Of a DNA stretch of 64,000 nucleotides, positions 35,174 through 44,215 are shown in pieces. How positions within the stretch are numbered: position 1 is the stretch's first letter; every line of letters starts with the position of its first letter. Source of the stretch: Parapedobacter defluvii. GTDB taxonomy: Bacteria > Bacteroidota > Bacteroidia > Sphingobacteriales > Sphingobacteriaceae. Position numbers and translations under genes: made by a program. The stretch lies in contig NZ_BMIK01000007.1 in NCBI RefSeq assembly GCF_014642075.1, forward strand, positions 124,001 to 188,000. The letters are read 5' to 3'. Under the pieces are notes generated by a model that was given only the letters and a program-made list of their open reading frames with translations, did no database searches and had not been told where the DNA came from.

Positions 35174-36823
35174 ATGAAGTCGATGAAATTACGTGTAGCG
35201 ATAGTAGCGTTAAGCTTATTTACACTGCATGCCCATGCACAACAGTCGGTTCCGAGACCGAAACTGGTTGTGGGCATTATGGTTGATCAGATGCGCTGGG
35301 ATTATCTGTACCGCTTTTATGACCGGTATGGCGAAGGCGGATTTAAACGCATGCTGAATGAAGGGTTTTCCTGTGAAAATACCTATATCCCGTATGTGCC
35401 TACCTATACAGCGATCGGGCACAGCTGCGTTTATACAGGCAGCGTTCCCGCTATACACGGCATCGCGGGTAATGATTTCATCATCCAGCAGACGGGGCAA
35501 CGCATGTACTGTACCCAGGATGACAACGTGAGCGGTGTGGGCACCGATCAGGCCGAAGGGAAGCAATCCCCACGGAACCTGCTTGTATCAACCATCACCG
35601 ACCAGCTCAAACTGGCCACCAACTTTCACTCAAAGGTCATTGGTATCGCCATCAAAGACCGTGGAGGCATTCTTCCTGCGGGGCATTTTGCCGATGCTGC
35701 CTATTGGTTTGAGGGGAAGTCGGGTGATTGGATTTCCAGCACTTTCTACATGCAGGATCTGCCCGATTGGGTAAAAAAATTCAATGCACAGAAACTCGCC
35801 GAAAAATACCTGCAACAGGACTGGAATACCCTGTATCCCATCGAAACCTATACCCAAAGCATCGAAGACGATAACGCCTACGAAGCGACCTACCGGGGTG
35901 AAGAAGCACCGGTATTCCCCAAAAAACTACGCCCCCTTATTAAAGACAATGGTTTAGGCCTTATCCGCTCCACGCCGTTCGGCAATACCTTTACGCTGGA
36001 TTTGGCGAAGGCTGCTATTGATAACGAACGGATGGGCAACAACCCAGGCGGTTTCACGGATTTCCTGGCCGTAAGCCTTTCTTCCACAGACTATGTAGGC
36101 CACCAGTTTTCCGTCAATGCGATTGAAGTGGAAGATACCTACCTCCGGCTGGATAAAGAGCTGGAAGCTTTCTTTGCCTATCTCGATGCGCATGTAGGCA
36201 AAGGAGAATATACGGTGTTTCTTACGGCAGACCACGGGGCGTCCCACAATCCACTGTTCTTTTTGGACAAACGCGGCAATGCGGGGTACTTTGACGAACG
36301 CAACGCCCTGACTGGCCTCAATGCACTGCTGGCCGAAAAATTCGGGCAGGAAAAGCTTGTTCGCAGCCTGATGAATTATCAGGTGCACCTGGATTACGAC
36401 ATCATTCAGGCAAACGAGCTGGACGAAGAGGACATCAGGGAAACAGCCATCAAATTTCTCCGTACACTCGAAGGCGTATCCTTCGTAACGGATATGGAAA
36501 ATGCCGGCTCATCCAGTATCCCCGCACGCATCCGCGAGCGTATTGTCAATGGATATAATCCCAAACGGAGTGGCTGCATCCAGATCATCCTTGATCCCCA
36601 ATGGTACAGCGGGTCGCCCCGCTCAAGGGGCACTACGCACGGCACCTGGGCTTCCTATGATGCACACATTCCCTTTGTGATGATGGGCTGGGGTATCAAA
36701 CATGGCAGTACCAACCGCGAGACACACATGACCGACATTGCTCCTACGGTGGCCGCACTGCTCCATATCGAAGAACCCAACGGCAACATCGGGCAACCGG
36801 TGGTAGAGATCCTAAACAAGTAG
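35174..36823 (+). CDS. pafA: PafA-type alkaline phosphatase
   Basis: Periplasmic or secreted phosphomonoesterase of the alkaline phosphatase superfamily, resembling the phosphate-irrepressible PafA of Elizabethkingia. The 549 residues include a signal peptide (ending HAHAQQ). Active-site residues can be read off: Asp 38 (zinc), Thr 79 as nucleophile in VPTYTAIGHS, Asn 100 in GIAGNDF, Lys 161 and Arg 163 in AIKDRGG (the PafA phosphate-site pair), Asp 306 and His 310 in SSTDYVGHQF, Asp 353-His 354 in TADHGASHN, and His 489 in TTHGTW. The Thr nucleophile with the KxR pair marks the PafA class. It lies 41 bp upstream of the hybrid sensor gene. Confidence 0.94.
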   Translation: MKSMKLRVAIVALSLFTLHAHAQQSVPRPKLVVGIMVDQMRWDYLYRFYDRYGEGGFKRMLNEGFSCENTYIPYVPTYTAIGHSCVYTGSVPAIHGIAGNDFIIQQTGQRMYCTQDDNVSGVGTDQAEGKQSPRNLLVSTITDQLKLATNFHSKVIGIAIKDRGGILPAGHFADAAYWFEGKSGDWISSTFYMQDLPDWVKKFNAQKLAEKYLQQDWNTLYPIETYTQSIEDDNAYEATYRGEEAPVFPKKLRPLIKDNGLGLIRSTPFGNTFTLDLAKAAIDNERMGNNPGGFTDFLAVSLSSTDYVGHQFSVNAIEVEDTYLRLDKELEAFFAYLDAHVGKGEYTVFLTADHGASHNPLFFLDKRGNAGYFDERNALTGLNALLAEKFGQEKLVRSLMNYQVHLDYDIIQANELDEEDIRETAIKFLRTLEGVSFVTDMENAGSSSIPARIRERIVNGYNPKRSGCIQIILDPQWYSGSPRSRGTTHGTWASYDAHIPFVMMGWGIKHGSTNRETHMTDIAPTVAALLHIEEPNGNIGQPVVEILNK

Positions 36824-36853
36824 CGGCCATACGCTGGATTGCACGGGAATGTG

Positions 36854-36861
36854 TAACTTTG
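36854..36861 (+). promoter_or_regulatory. -7-like element directly before the hybrid sensor gene
   Basis: TAACTTTG matches TAnnTTTG and ends three bases before ATG 36865. A transcript starting from it would be leaderless. No TTTG at the proper -33 distance is evident, so the match may be chance. Confidence 0.3.
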
Positions 36862-36864
36862 AAC

Positions 36865-39800
36865 ATGCACTTCCGTCGGGCAGCAACAATCATTTCGACA
36901 CTGGTACTTGCTTGGGCAAGTTGGCTACCCGGTTTTTCCCAATCCAACGAATCGGCTTATACCCTGTTGCAACTGGATAACCGCTATGGATTGTCGAACA
37001 GTGCGGTGAACTGCTTGCTGCAGGACAGCGACGGAATGCTTTGGATAGGTACCTGGGATGGATTGAACCGGTACGATGGGCAGGAATTTCACGTATTCAA
37101 CTTCGGCGGCAGCGACGCAAGACAGGGACTGATCAGCAACATTGTTAGGGGATTGCTGGAAGATCGCGACCACCGCATATGGATCAGTACCGTAGAAGGC
37201 ATTTCCCGTTACGATAAATTAACCGGCACTTTCAAGCATTATTTTTACGGAACAGGACGCGGGCAGGGGATCGGTGAAAATGGTTTTGGCCTGATTGCCG
37301 ATACCAACGGCCGCTTGTTTGCCCGCACCCCTACAGAAACCCTGATGCGCTACGATGCGGGGCGCGACACATTTGTCAGCTGTAAGCTCCCCGGACTTAC
37401 CGGCACCCTTTCGGATCTCAGTATCGACGCGGTCAACCGGTTTTGGGTACGTACGGAAGCAGGTGAAATCGCCGCCTACACGCTCAATGAAGATGGCTTT
37501 CACTTGGCACATCGCCTTCCGGCGGCCGAAACATCTGTATCACGGCTACATCTCGCAAACGGTTTCCTGTTCTTAAGTGACCCAAAGGGTATGCTTTACC
37601 GGGTTGACCCCGGTACATTCGAACTGGAACAGGTGGCTGATCTTGGGAGTGCCGTCAGTGCCATCACCTGGTACGGCTCGCGTTACTATGTAGCGCTGGC
37701 TACCCAAGGCTTGCGTACATTCGATGTCTCTTTCGCACCCCAACCCCCGGCTGCGGGTTTGCAACCTTTGCAGGGGATGAAGATACGCGGGTGGGCGGCA
37801 AACGGGCCGGAACAGCTGCTATGGGTGGCCACGGATGGCAACGGCTTTGTCCGCGTTTCGCAATACAATACGCCTTTCCGTACCTTATCCTCTTCCGATG
37901 CCTTTTCACGTCCCCCCGTCCGTGCTTTTGCCGAAATCAGCGGCGACCTTTGGGTAGGCACAAAAGGAGGTGGCATATCCATCCTGTCCGATTTTGCTCC
38001 TCAAAACGCAGATAACGTTGCCTGGGACAATCGACTCACCGGCAAACTAGTCAACCAGGATGTATTTACCATCGTGCAGGGTATACAGAGCGACCTGGTG
38101 TATATTGGCACAGACGGAAGTGGTCTGAGCATCTATGACCCGCGCCGGAAACAACTGGCTAACTGGACACAGTTGGATGGCCACGCCGACTTCCCGGCAT
38201 TCGGATCCGTATATGCCATCCTCGAAGATCCCGATGGGACACTGTGGGTGGGTACAAGCGGTTATGGATTGCTGCACCTGCGCGTCGTCCGCTCGCATCA
38301 CGGCGACCTGCATGTTGAATTCATCGAACAGTACCGATACAAAACCTCGAATCAGGGATTGGCAAATGACATCGTCTATTCACTGTGTTTCGGTCGGAAC
38401 GACCAGCTATGGGTTGCCTGCCGCTACGGTGGACTATCGCTATTGGACAAAAAAAGTGGCCATATTATCAATTTCAAGGCATTTACCTACGAAGGAAGCC
38501 TCAGCAACAACGACGTTCTCTCGCTGTACCGCGACACGCACGACCGCCTATGGGTGGGCACCAGTTACGGCCTGAATTGGCTATCGCTTACCGACATTAC
38601 CCGCGGAGAACCGGTTTTCCAGCGTATCACCGCCGCCGAGGGGTTGCCCAACAACACCATCCACGCTATTACCGCCGATGGCTTCGGCCACATTTGGGTC
38701 AGTACCAACCGGGGATTGGCCCGGATCGATCCCTCCAGCGGCCAGGTGGTGCAGTTTCAGGAAAACGATGGGTTGCACCGTGCCGAGTTCAGCGACGGTG
38801 CTGTATGGAAAGACCCTGCTGGATTCCTTTATTTCGGCGGCATCTACGGTTTCAGCTACTTCCACCCCCAGCAGATCCCCCAGGATACGCTGCTGCCCAA
38901 TGCGATCATCCGCAGCCTGCAACTGGGCAACCGGGGATTAAACGAAGGCCAGTATTGGGTACTCCGCCCCCGGAAAGGAATGGAACAACAGGTTACGCTA
39001 TCGCGCAAAGACAATTATTTTTCCGCAACGGTACATGCACTCAGCTACCTCTACGCCGACAGGTGCCAGTTTGCCTGGATGCTGGAAGGGCATGATAAAA
39101 CCTGGCAATACGACCGCTCGGATGGGCACATCAGTTACAGCAACATTCCGCCCGGCACGTACCGGCTGCTCATCAAATGGTCCAACGGCAGCGGCATGTG
39201 GACCGAAGCAACCCCCGTAATGGACGTGCAGGTCAACCCGTACTGGTGGCAAACCTGGCCGGTGACATTAAGTGCGCTGCTCACGCTGGCGGGTGTAGCC
39301 TATTGGTGGTATATCGGCCGTAAAAACAAGCTTAAAATCCAGCACCGGCTGCAATTGGAACGGACACTCCGCGAAAAAGACGAAGCGCTACACGAAAGCC
39401 AGTTGTCCTTTTTTACGAATATTGCCCACGAATTACAGACCCCACTCACGCTACTCGTGGGCGTTGCCGAGCAAATCGAAAACCTGCAGGGCGATCCCAC
39501 ACCGCCCCGATCTGCCAGGTCGCAGCCCCTGGTTGCGTTATTGAAACAACAGACTTCGCGGCTCACCTACCTGGTGCACCAGCTGCTCGAATTCCGCAAG
39601 GCCCAGGCCGGACACCTCACCGCAGAGTATCAGCTCCAAGACGTTTCGGCGTTGCTGTCCAAACTTTGTGAGGTATTTAAACCCCTGAGTGTACGGCAAC
39701 AGAACACCTACGAACTGCACATACCCGACGGAATGCAATTTGCCGTGGACAGCGATAAACTGGAAAAGATTGTGTTCAACCTGCTGTCCAACGCATTCAA

Positions 39801-40989
39801 ACACGGAGGGATGTTCCAGCACGTTACCTTTACTGCACGCACGGATGTTAGCTTATCCACGCTGCTTCTGCAGGTTTCCAACTCCGGATGCCGCCTGGCA
39901 CCGGAGGAAAGCGAACGCATTTTCGAACAATTCCAGAGCCGGCGTTCCGGCGTTTCCGGTACCTACAGCACCGGTATCGGGCTGGCCTTCACACGGGAAC
40001 TCGTCGGTGTGCTGGGCGGCCGCATCCACGCCTCCATTGAAGAAGGATGGATTATCTTTGATGTCGCCCTGCCCATACCTGCCGAAGGACGGCCGTTCCA
40101 TCCGGCAGAGATCAACACGTCCATTGCACCGATCTATACCGAAATGGCTACGCCGGCTACCCACTCACTGGATTCAGCAGCCTACAATAAGGTAGCATTG
40201 CTAGAAAAGCTCACCGAGGCCCATAAAAAGTCCGTATTGGTGGTAGAAGATGAACAGGAAATCCGATTTCTCATCCGTGAGGTACTTAAAACACATTACA
40301 TCGTTTACGAAGCCTCCGATGGCATCGAAGCCATCGGTGTACTCCAGCAGCATCCACCGGATCTGATCATCAGTGACGTGATGATGCCTGGTATGGACGG
40401 CCTTACCCTCTGCGACAAGGTGAAAAATACGCCTGCCACCTGTCACATTCCCTTTATCATCCTCTCCGCAAAAGGTACGCTGGAGCAGCGCAACGAAGGT
40501 TATCAGGTGGGTGCAGATGCGTATATCGCCAAACCTTTCCACGCCAGTCACCTGCTCATCCGGGTGAAAAACCTTTTTGAACAGCAGGCACGGCTGCACA
40601 AACGCTTCCTGCAGGCCGATTCAATCGAAGGAGTGATCCATACCGGCAATCCCGAGGAAGAGCGCTTCCTTGAGCCGTTGGTTGCCCAAATCATGAAGCA
40701 CCTCGAAGATCCCGAACTGAACGCCACCGTACTGGAAGAAGCTTTATCGATGAGCAGGATGCAGCTCTACCGGAAACTGAAGATCATCAGCGGCATGACG
40801 CCTGCCGAATTTATCCGCCATATCCGGCTCAAACAAGCCACGCATTTATTGGCTACGACTACGCTCACGATCAACGAAATCTTTTACCAAACCGGATTTA
40901 ACAATCAGTCCTATTTCTTCCGGGAATTCAAAAAACACTATGGGTGTTCGCCGAACGAGTATCGATTTCGCACCCAAATCAACACATAA
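36865..40989 (+). CDS. Hybrid two-component system regulator (one-polypeptide sensor, kinase, receiver, AraC)
   Basis: A 1374-residue inner-membrane HTCS that senses a glycan breakdown product in the periplasm and activates the downstream SusCD locus. Order: signal peptide (1-26), about fourteen Reg_prop propeller repeats (SDGMLWIGTWDGLNRYDG, DHRIWISTVEGISRYDK, DGTLWVGTSGYGLLHL, HDRLWVGTSYGLNWL, FGHIWVSTNRGLARID), a Y_Y_Y domain (about 690-790), a transmembrane helix near 797-817, HisKA with FFTNIAHELQTPLTLL (His near 855), an ATPase domain (LLSNAFKHG, GIGLAFTREL), a receiver (VLVVEDEQEI, phospho-acceptor Asp near 1170 in ISDVMMPGMDGL), and a C-terminal AraC HTH (SRMQLYRKLKIISGMTPAEF, NQSYFFREFKKHYGCSPNEY). 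A TTG at 36859 would add two residues; ATG 36865 is used. Confidence 0.97.
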   Translation: MHFRRAATIISTLVLAWASWLPGFSQSNESAYTLLQLDNRYGLSNSAVNCLLQDSDGMLWIGTWDGLNRYDGQEFHVFNFGGSDARQGLISNIVRGLLEDRDHRIWISTVEGISRYDKLTGTFKHYFYGTGRGQGIGENGFGLIADTNGRLFARTPTETLMRYDAGRDTFVSCKLPGLTGTLSDLSIDAVNRFWVRTEAGEIAAYTLNEDGFHLAHRLPAAETSVSRLHLANGFLFLSDPKGMLYRVDPGTFELEQVADLGSAVSAITWYGSRYYVALATQGLRTFDVSFAPQPPAAGLQPLQGMKIRGWAANGPEQLLWVATDGNGFVRVSQYNTPFRTLSSSDAFSRPPVRAFAEISGDLWVGTKGGGISILSDFAPQNADNVAWDNRLTGKLVNQDVFTIVQGIQSDLVYIGTDGSGLSIYDPRRKQLANWTQLDGHADFPAFGSVYAILEDPDGTLWVGTSGYGLLHLRVVRSHHGDLHVEFIEQYRYKTSNQGLANDIVYSLCFGRNDQLWVACRYGGLSLLDKKSGHIINFKAFTYEGSLSNNDVLSLYRDTHDRLWVGTSYGLNWLSLTDITRGEPVFQRITAAEGLPNNTIHAITADGFGHIWVSTNRGLARIDPSSGQVVQFQENDGLHRAEFSDGAVWKDPAGFLYFGGIYGFSYFHPQQIPQDTLLPNAIIRSLQLGNRGLNEGQYWVLRPRKGMEQQVTLSRKDNYFSATVHALSYLYADRCQFAWMLEGHDKTWQYDRSDGHISYSNIPPGTYRLLIKWSNGSGMWTEATPVMDVQVNPYWWQTWPVTLSALLTLAGVAYWWYIGRKNKLKIQHRLQLERTLREKDEALHESQLSFFTNIAHELQTPLTLLVGVAEQIENLQGDPTPPRSARSQPLVALLKQQTSRLTYLVHQLLEFRKAQAGHLTAEYQLQDVSALLSKLCEVFKPLSVRQQNTYELHIPDGMQFAVDSDKLEKIVFNLLSNAFKHGGMFQHVTFTARTDVSLSTLLLQVSNSGCRLAPEESERIFEQFQSRRSGVSGTYSTGIGLAFTRELVGVLGGRIHASIEEGWIIFDVALPIPAEGRPFHPAEINTSIAPIYTEMATPATHSLDSAAYNKVALLEKLTEAHKKSVLVVEDEQEIRFLIREVLKTHYIVYEASDGIEAIGVLQQHPPDLIISDVMMPGMDGLTLCDKVKNTPATCHIPFIILSAKGTLEQRNEGYQVGADAYIAKPFHASHLLIRVKNLFEQQARLHKRFLQADSIEGVIHTGNPEEERFLEPLVAQIMKHLEDPELNATVLEEALSMSRMQLYRKLKIISGMTPAEFIRHIRLKQATHLLATTTLTINEIFYQTGFNNQSYFFREFKKHYGCSPNEYRFRTQINT

Positions 40990-41067
40990 CACACTTGTTT
41001 ACAGATATTTTAACCGTTTGTACATAAAATTGAGATTATAGTACAGTCCTTGCTACAACCCTGATCT

Positions 41068-41075
41068 TACATTTG
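41068..41075 (+). promoter_or_regulatory. Candidate -7 promoter element of the PUL susC
   Basis: TACATTTG matches TAnnTTTG, 35 bp before the susC ATG in the 121-bp gap after the HTCS gene. The nearest TTG is only 15 bp upstream of it, so a weak core promoter depending on the AraC-type output domain is plausible. Confidence 0.5.
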
Positions 41076-41110
41076 TGGTTACCAATTGTGCTATATTAAA
41101 TTTATGACGA

Positions 41111-44100
41111 ATGGAACCAATTAATCAACTATTTAACAAGCTATTTGTGTCCCTGTTGGTATTGGCAGTTACCTTGGGTTCCGCCTATGCGGCGCAACAA
41201 CCCATCCATGGGCGCGTGGTGGATGAACAGGGCCTTCCGCTTGCCGGAGCCACCGTGGAACGAAAAGGTGGTACACAAAAAACAAGTACCGGCAACGATG
41301 GATCGTTTACGATCAGCGCCTCCCCGGGAGATGTCCTTTTGGTGAGCTTCATCGGGTATGTCTCCGAGGAGATCATCGTGGGCAACGCGGGTACGGTTTC
41401 CGTGACCCTACAGTCTTCGGCCAATGACCTGGATGAAGTGGTCGTAGTGGGCTATACCGCGCAACGCCGCACGGATATTTCCGGTGCAGTGGGCAGTGTG
41501 GATATGGCAGCCGCGGCAAAACGGCGGGTACCCGATATCGGACAGGTACTGCAGGGCCAGGTGGCCGGTGTCCAGGTGAGCCAGGCTACCGGTGCTCCCG
41601 GCGATCCCATTGACATCCGTATCCGGGGTGTGGGCACCATCGGCAGTAATGACCCGCTGTATATTATCGACGGCGTACCTTCAACAAATTTCACCTTCAT
41701 CAATCCGCAGGATATCGAATCAATGAATGTCCTTAAGGATGCTTCTGCGGCGGCAATGTACGGTGCCCGTGCAGCAGCCGGGGTGGTGGTTATTACCACG
41801 AAGCAGGGCAAGGCAGGCAAACCAACCCTGGATATTAACTATTTCAACGGGGTACAGCGCGTAGCCGATCTTCCCACGATGCTCAATAGCCAACAGTATC
41901 TCAATACGCTTGAACAAGCGTGGAATAATGCCGGTTACAGTGGCACCAATCCGTATACAGCCGAAAAGAACCGTACCGATCTGGCCAACACCGATTGGCT
42001 GGACGAACTTTTTGAGACCGGTCATTCACAGAACGTGCAACTGACAGCCAGCGGAGGAACCGAAAAAACAAGGTACCTGCTTTCGGGAGGTTATTACCGG
42101 CAAAACGGTATTGTTGTGTTTGACAACGATACATATGAGCGGCTCAACTTCCGTTCCAACATAAACAGCGACCTTACGGATCGCTTGCGGGTTGGAACCA
42201 ACTTACAATTGTCTTACGAGCAGCGGAACCCCCTTTCCTCCCGCGGCGATGCGCCGGGAATCATCCGGCATGCGCTGCTGAGGCCTCCCGTCCTAAGCGT
42301 GTATAAAGATCCTTCCGATCCGACCTATACGGCAGACGATCCGTTTACCGACCTGCCTTTTTATAAAGGTGTGGGTGCCGATCAGCGGAGCCAATATGAG
42401 CTGACCTCCAATCCCATCGCATTGGCCTACTTCACGGACAATACCCGTTCGCAGTTTAAGACGTTCGGCAATGTATTTGCCGAGTTCGATGTGCTGCGCG
42501 ACAAATCGTTGAAATTTAAAACCAACTTCGGTGCCGATCTCAACTTCAATCACAACAAAGCCTTCTTCCGCAATTTCGGCGATGACGATGGCGGCGGGAA
42601 CGACACCGACAAAGGACTGGGCCGCCAGAACCGCCCCAACACGCTCAACGAAGACCGTGGCGACGATTTCACCTTCACCTGGAACAACACGCTGAGTTAC
42701 GACAAGGTGTTCGGCGGCAAACATGCCCTCAATGCCCTGGCCGGGACGGAATTTATCCGTTTCACAGGTTCGTCCATCAACGTATCCAGAAGCCGCTTTG
42801 AATACGAAGACGATGCGTTCCGCTATATCGACCTGGGTGGTACGGAACTCGACCTTTGGAACGGCGGCATCGGCTCCGAATGGGCCTTATTCTCCCTCTT
42901 CGGAACGGCCACCTATGTATACGATGGCAAGTACCTGCTTACCGCCAACCTGCGGGCCGATGCGTCCTCACGTTTCGGACAGAACAATCAATGGGGTTAC
43001 TTCCCTTCCGTCTCTGCCGGATGGGTCATTTCCCGCGAGGCATTCATGCGCGACATCGACTGGTTATCCAATCTGAAGCTTCGCCTCAGTACGGGATCGC
43101 TGGGCAATCAAGCTTCGCTGGGCAATTACGACTACATGACGCTGTACCGCAAGGAGGGTGATAATTTCGTCGTAGCCCGGTATGGTAACGCCGATCTGCG
43201 CTGGGAAAGCACCACGCAGCACAACGTCGGTCTGGATGCCGGTTTCTTCAACAACCGACTAAGCCTCACAGCGGATTACTTTATCAAGCAGACCAAAGAC
43301 ATTCTGCTGCCCATCAGCCTGCCCAGCCTGGGAGGTGATGTAGATCCCACCGTTGTAAATGCCGGAGAAGTACGCAACGCTGGCTTCGAGTTCGGTGCCG
43401 GATACCGGGGCAGCACCTCCGGAGGGTTCAGTTATGCCCTGAACGCAAACCTGGCAACGCTCACAAACGAGGTGGAAAAACTGCACAGTAATCTACCCTA
43501 TATCTCCGGTACGGTAAGCCGTACCCAAGTGGGCCATCCGTTGGATGCCTATTACGGCTTTATCATGGAGGGCGTTTATCAAAATACGGCCGAAATTTCA
43601 CAACACCTGTCCGGTACCGCTAACCCATCGGCTGTGCCGGGGGATATCCGCTTCAAGGATCTCAACGGAGACGGCATCATCAACGACGTAGACCGCACCT
43701 TTATCGGCAGCCCCATTCCGGACCTGACGTATGGTATCAATTTATCCGGCGCATGGAAGGGATTTGACCTGGCGATATTGGTTCAGGGTGTCTCTGGGAT
43801 CGACCGCTATAACGATGCGAAGAAAATACTCGACTACGATACCCGTCCGTTTAACTATACCACTGCGGTATTGGGTGCCTGGAATGGCGAAGGCAGCACA
43901 AACAGCATTCCGCGTGTCAGCTTCACGGATAACGGCAGCAGCCGCATTTCCAGCATCTTTGTGGAAGATGCCTCCTATGTGCGGTTGAAAAACGTCGAAC
44001 TGGGCTACTCCTTTGGCAGCCTGCTGCAGCAGGCAAATTGGGGTGTACAGAACATACGCCTGTATGCATCGGGTCAAAACCTGTTTACACATACCAAGTA

Positions 44101-44194
44101 TACCGGACTGGACCCTGAATCAACGGATCTCATGGATATGGGTACCTATCCGCTATCCAGGGCGTTTCTTTTCGGCATTAATGTTACCTTCTAA
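41111..44194 (+). CDS. SusC/RagA-family TonB-dependent transporter (PUL)
   Basis: Outer-membrane importer of 1027 residues. Signal peptide (1-28, ending AYAAQ), carboxypeptidase-regulatory-like domain at about 32-103 (IHGRVVDEQGLPLAGATVE, DVLLVSFIGYVSEE), the DEVVVVGYTAQRR box at 108-120, plug (IRIRGVGTIGSNDPLYIIDG VPSTNF, VLKDASAAAMYGARAAAGVV), and barrel with the C-terminal LFGINVTF. Unlike the SusC at 1509 it has no STN domain, as expected for a system run by an HTCS and not by sigma/FecR. First structural gene of the locus. Confidence 0.97.
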   Translation: MEPINQLFNKLFVSLLVLAVTLGSAYAAQQPIHGRVVDEQGLPLAGATVERKGGTQKTSTGNDGSFTISASPGDVLLVSFIGYVSEEIIVGNAGTVSVTLQSSANDLDEVVVVGYTAQRRTDISGAVGSVDMAAAAKRRVPDIGQVLQGQVAGVQVSQATGAPGDPIDIRIRGVGTIGSNDPLYIIDGVPSTNFTFINPQDIESMNVLKDASAAAMYGARAAAGVVVITTKQGKAGKPTLDINYFNGVQRVADLPTMLNSQQYLNTLEQAWNNAGYSGTNPYTAEKNRTDLANTDWLDELFETGHSQNVQLTASGGTEKTRYLLSGGYYRQNGIVVFDNDTYERLNFRSNINSDLTDRLRVGTNLQLSYEQRNPLSSRGDAPGIIRHALLRPPVLSVYKDPSDPTYTADDPFTDLPFYKGVGADQRSQYELTSNPIALAYFTDNTRSQFKTFGNVFAEFDVLRDKSLKFKTNFGADLNFNHNKAFFRNFGDDDGGGNDTDKGLGRQNRPNTLNEDRGDDFTFTWNNTLSYDKVFGGKHALNALAGTEFIRFTGSSINVSRSRFEYEDDAFRYIDLGGTELDLWNGGIGSEWALFSLFGTATYVYDGKYLLTANLRADASSRFGQNNQWGYFPSVSAGWVISREAFMRDIDWLSNLKLRLSTGSLGNQASLGNYDYMTLYRKEGDNFVVARYGNADLRWESTTQHNVGLDAGFFNNRLSLTADYFIKQTKDILLPISLPSLGGDVDPTVVNAGEVRNAGFEFGAGYRGSTSGGFSYALNANLATLTNEVEKLHSNLPYISGTVSRTQVGHPLDAYYGFIMEGVYQNTAEISQHLSGTANPSAVPGDIRFKDLNGDGIINDVDRTFIGSPIPDLTYGINLSGAWKGFDLAILVQGVSGIDRYNDAKKILDYDTRPFNYTTAVLGAWNGEGSTNSIPRVSFTDNGSSRISSIFVEDASYVRLKNVELGYSFGSLLQQANWGVQNIRLYASGQNLFTHTKYTGLDPESTDLMDMGTYPLSRAFLFGINVTF

Positions 44195-44215
44195 AAACCA
44201 GCTAAAAAGGAAACC

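Noticed and set aside
38385-39095. 236-codon plus-strand frame within the hybrid sensor gene
   Set aside because: Alternative frame of the HTCS gene, rich in Arg, Pro and Gln; typical shadow.
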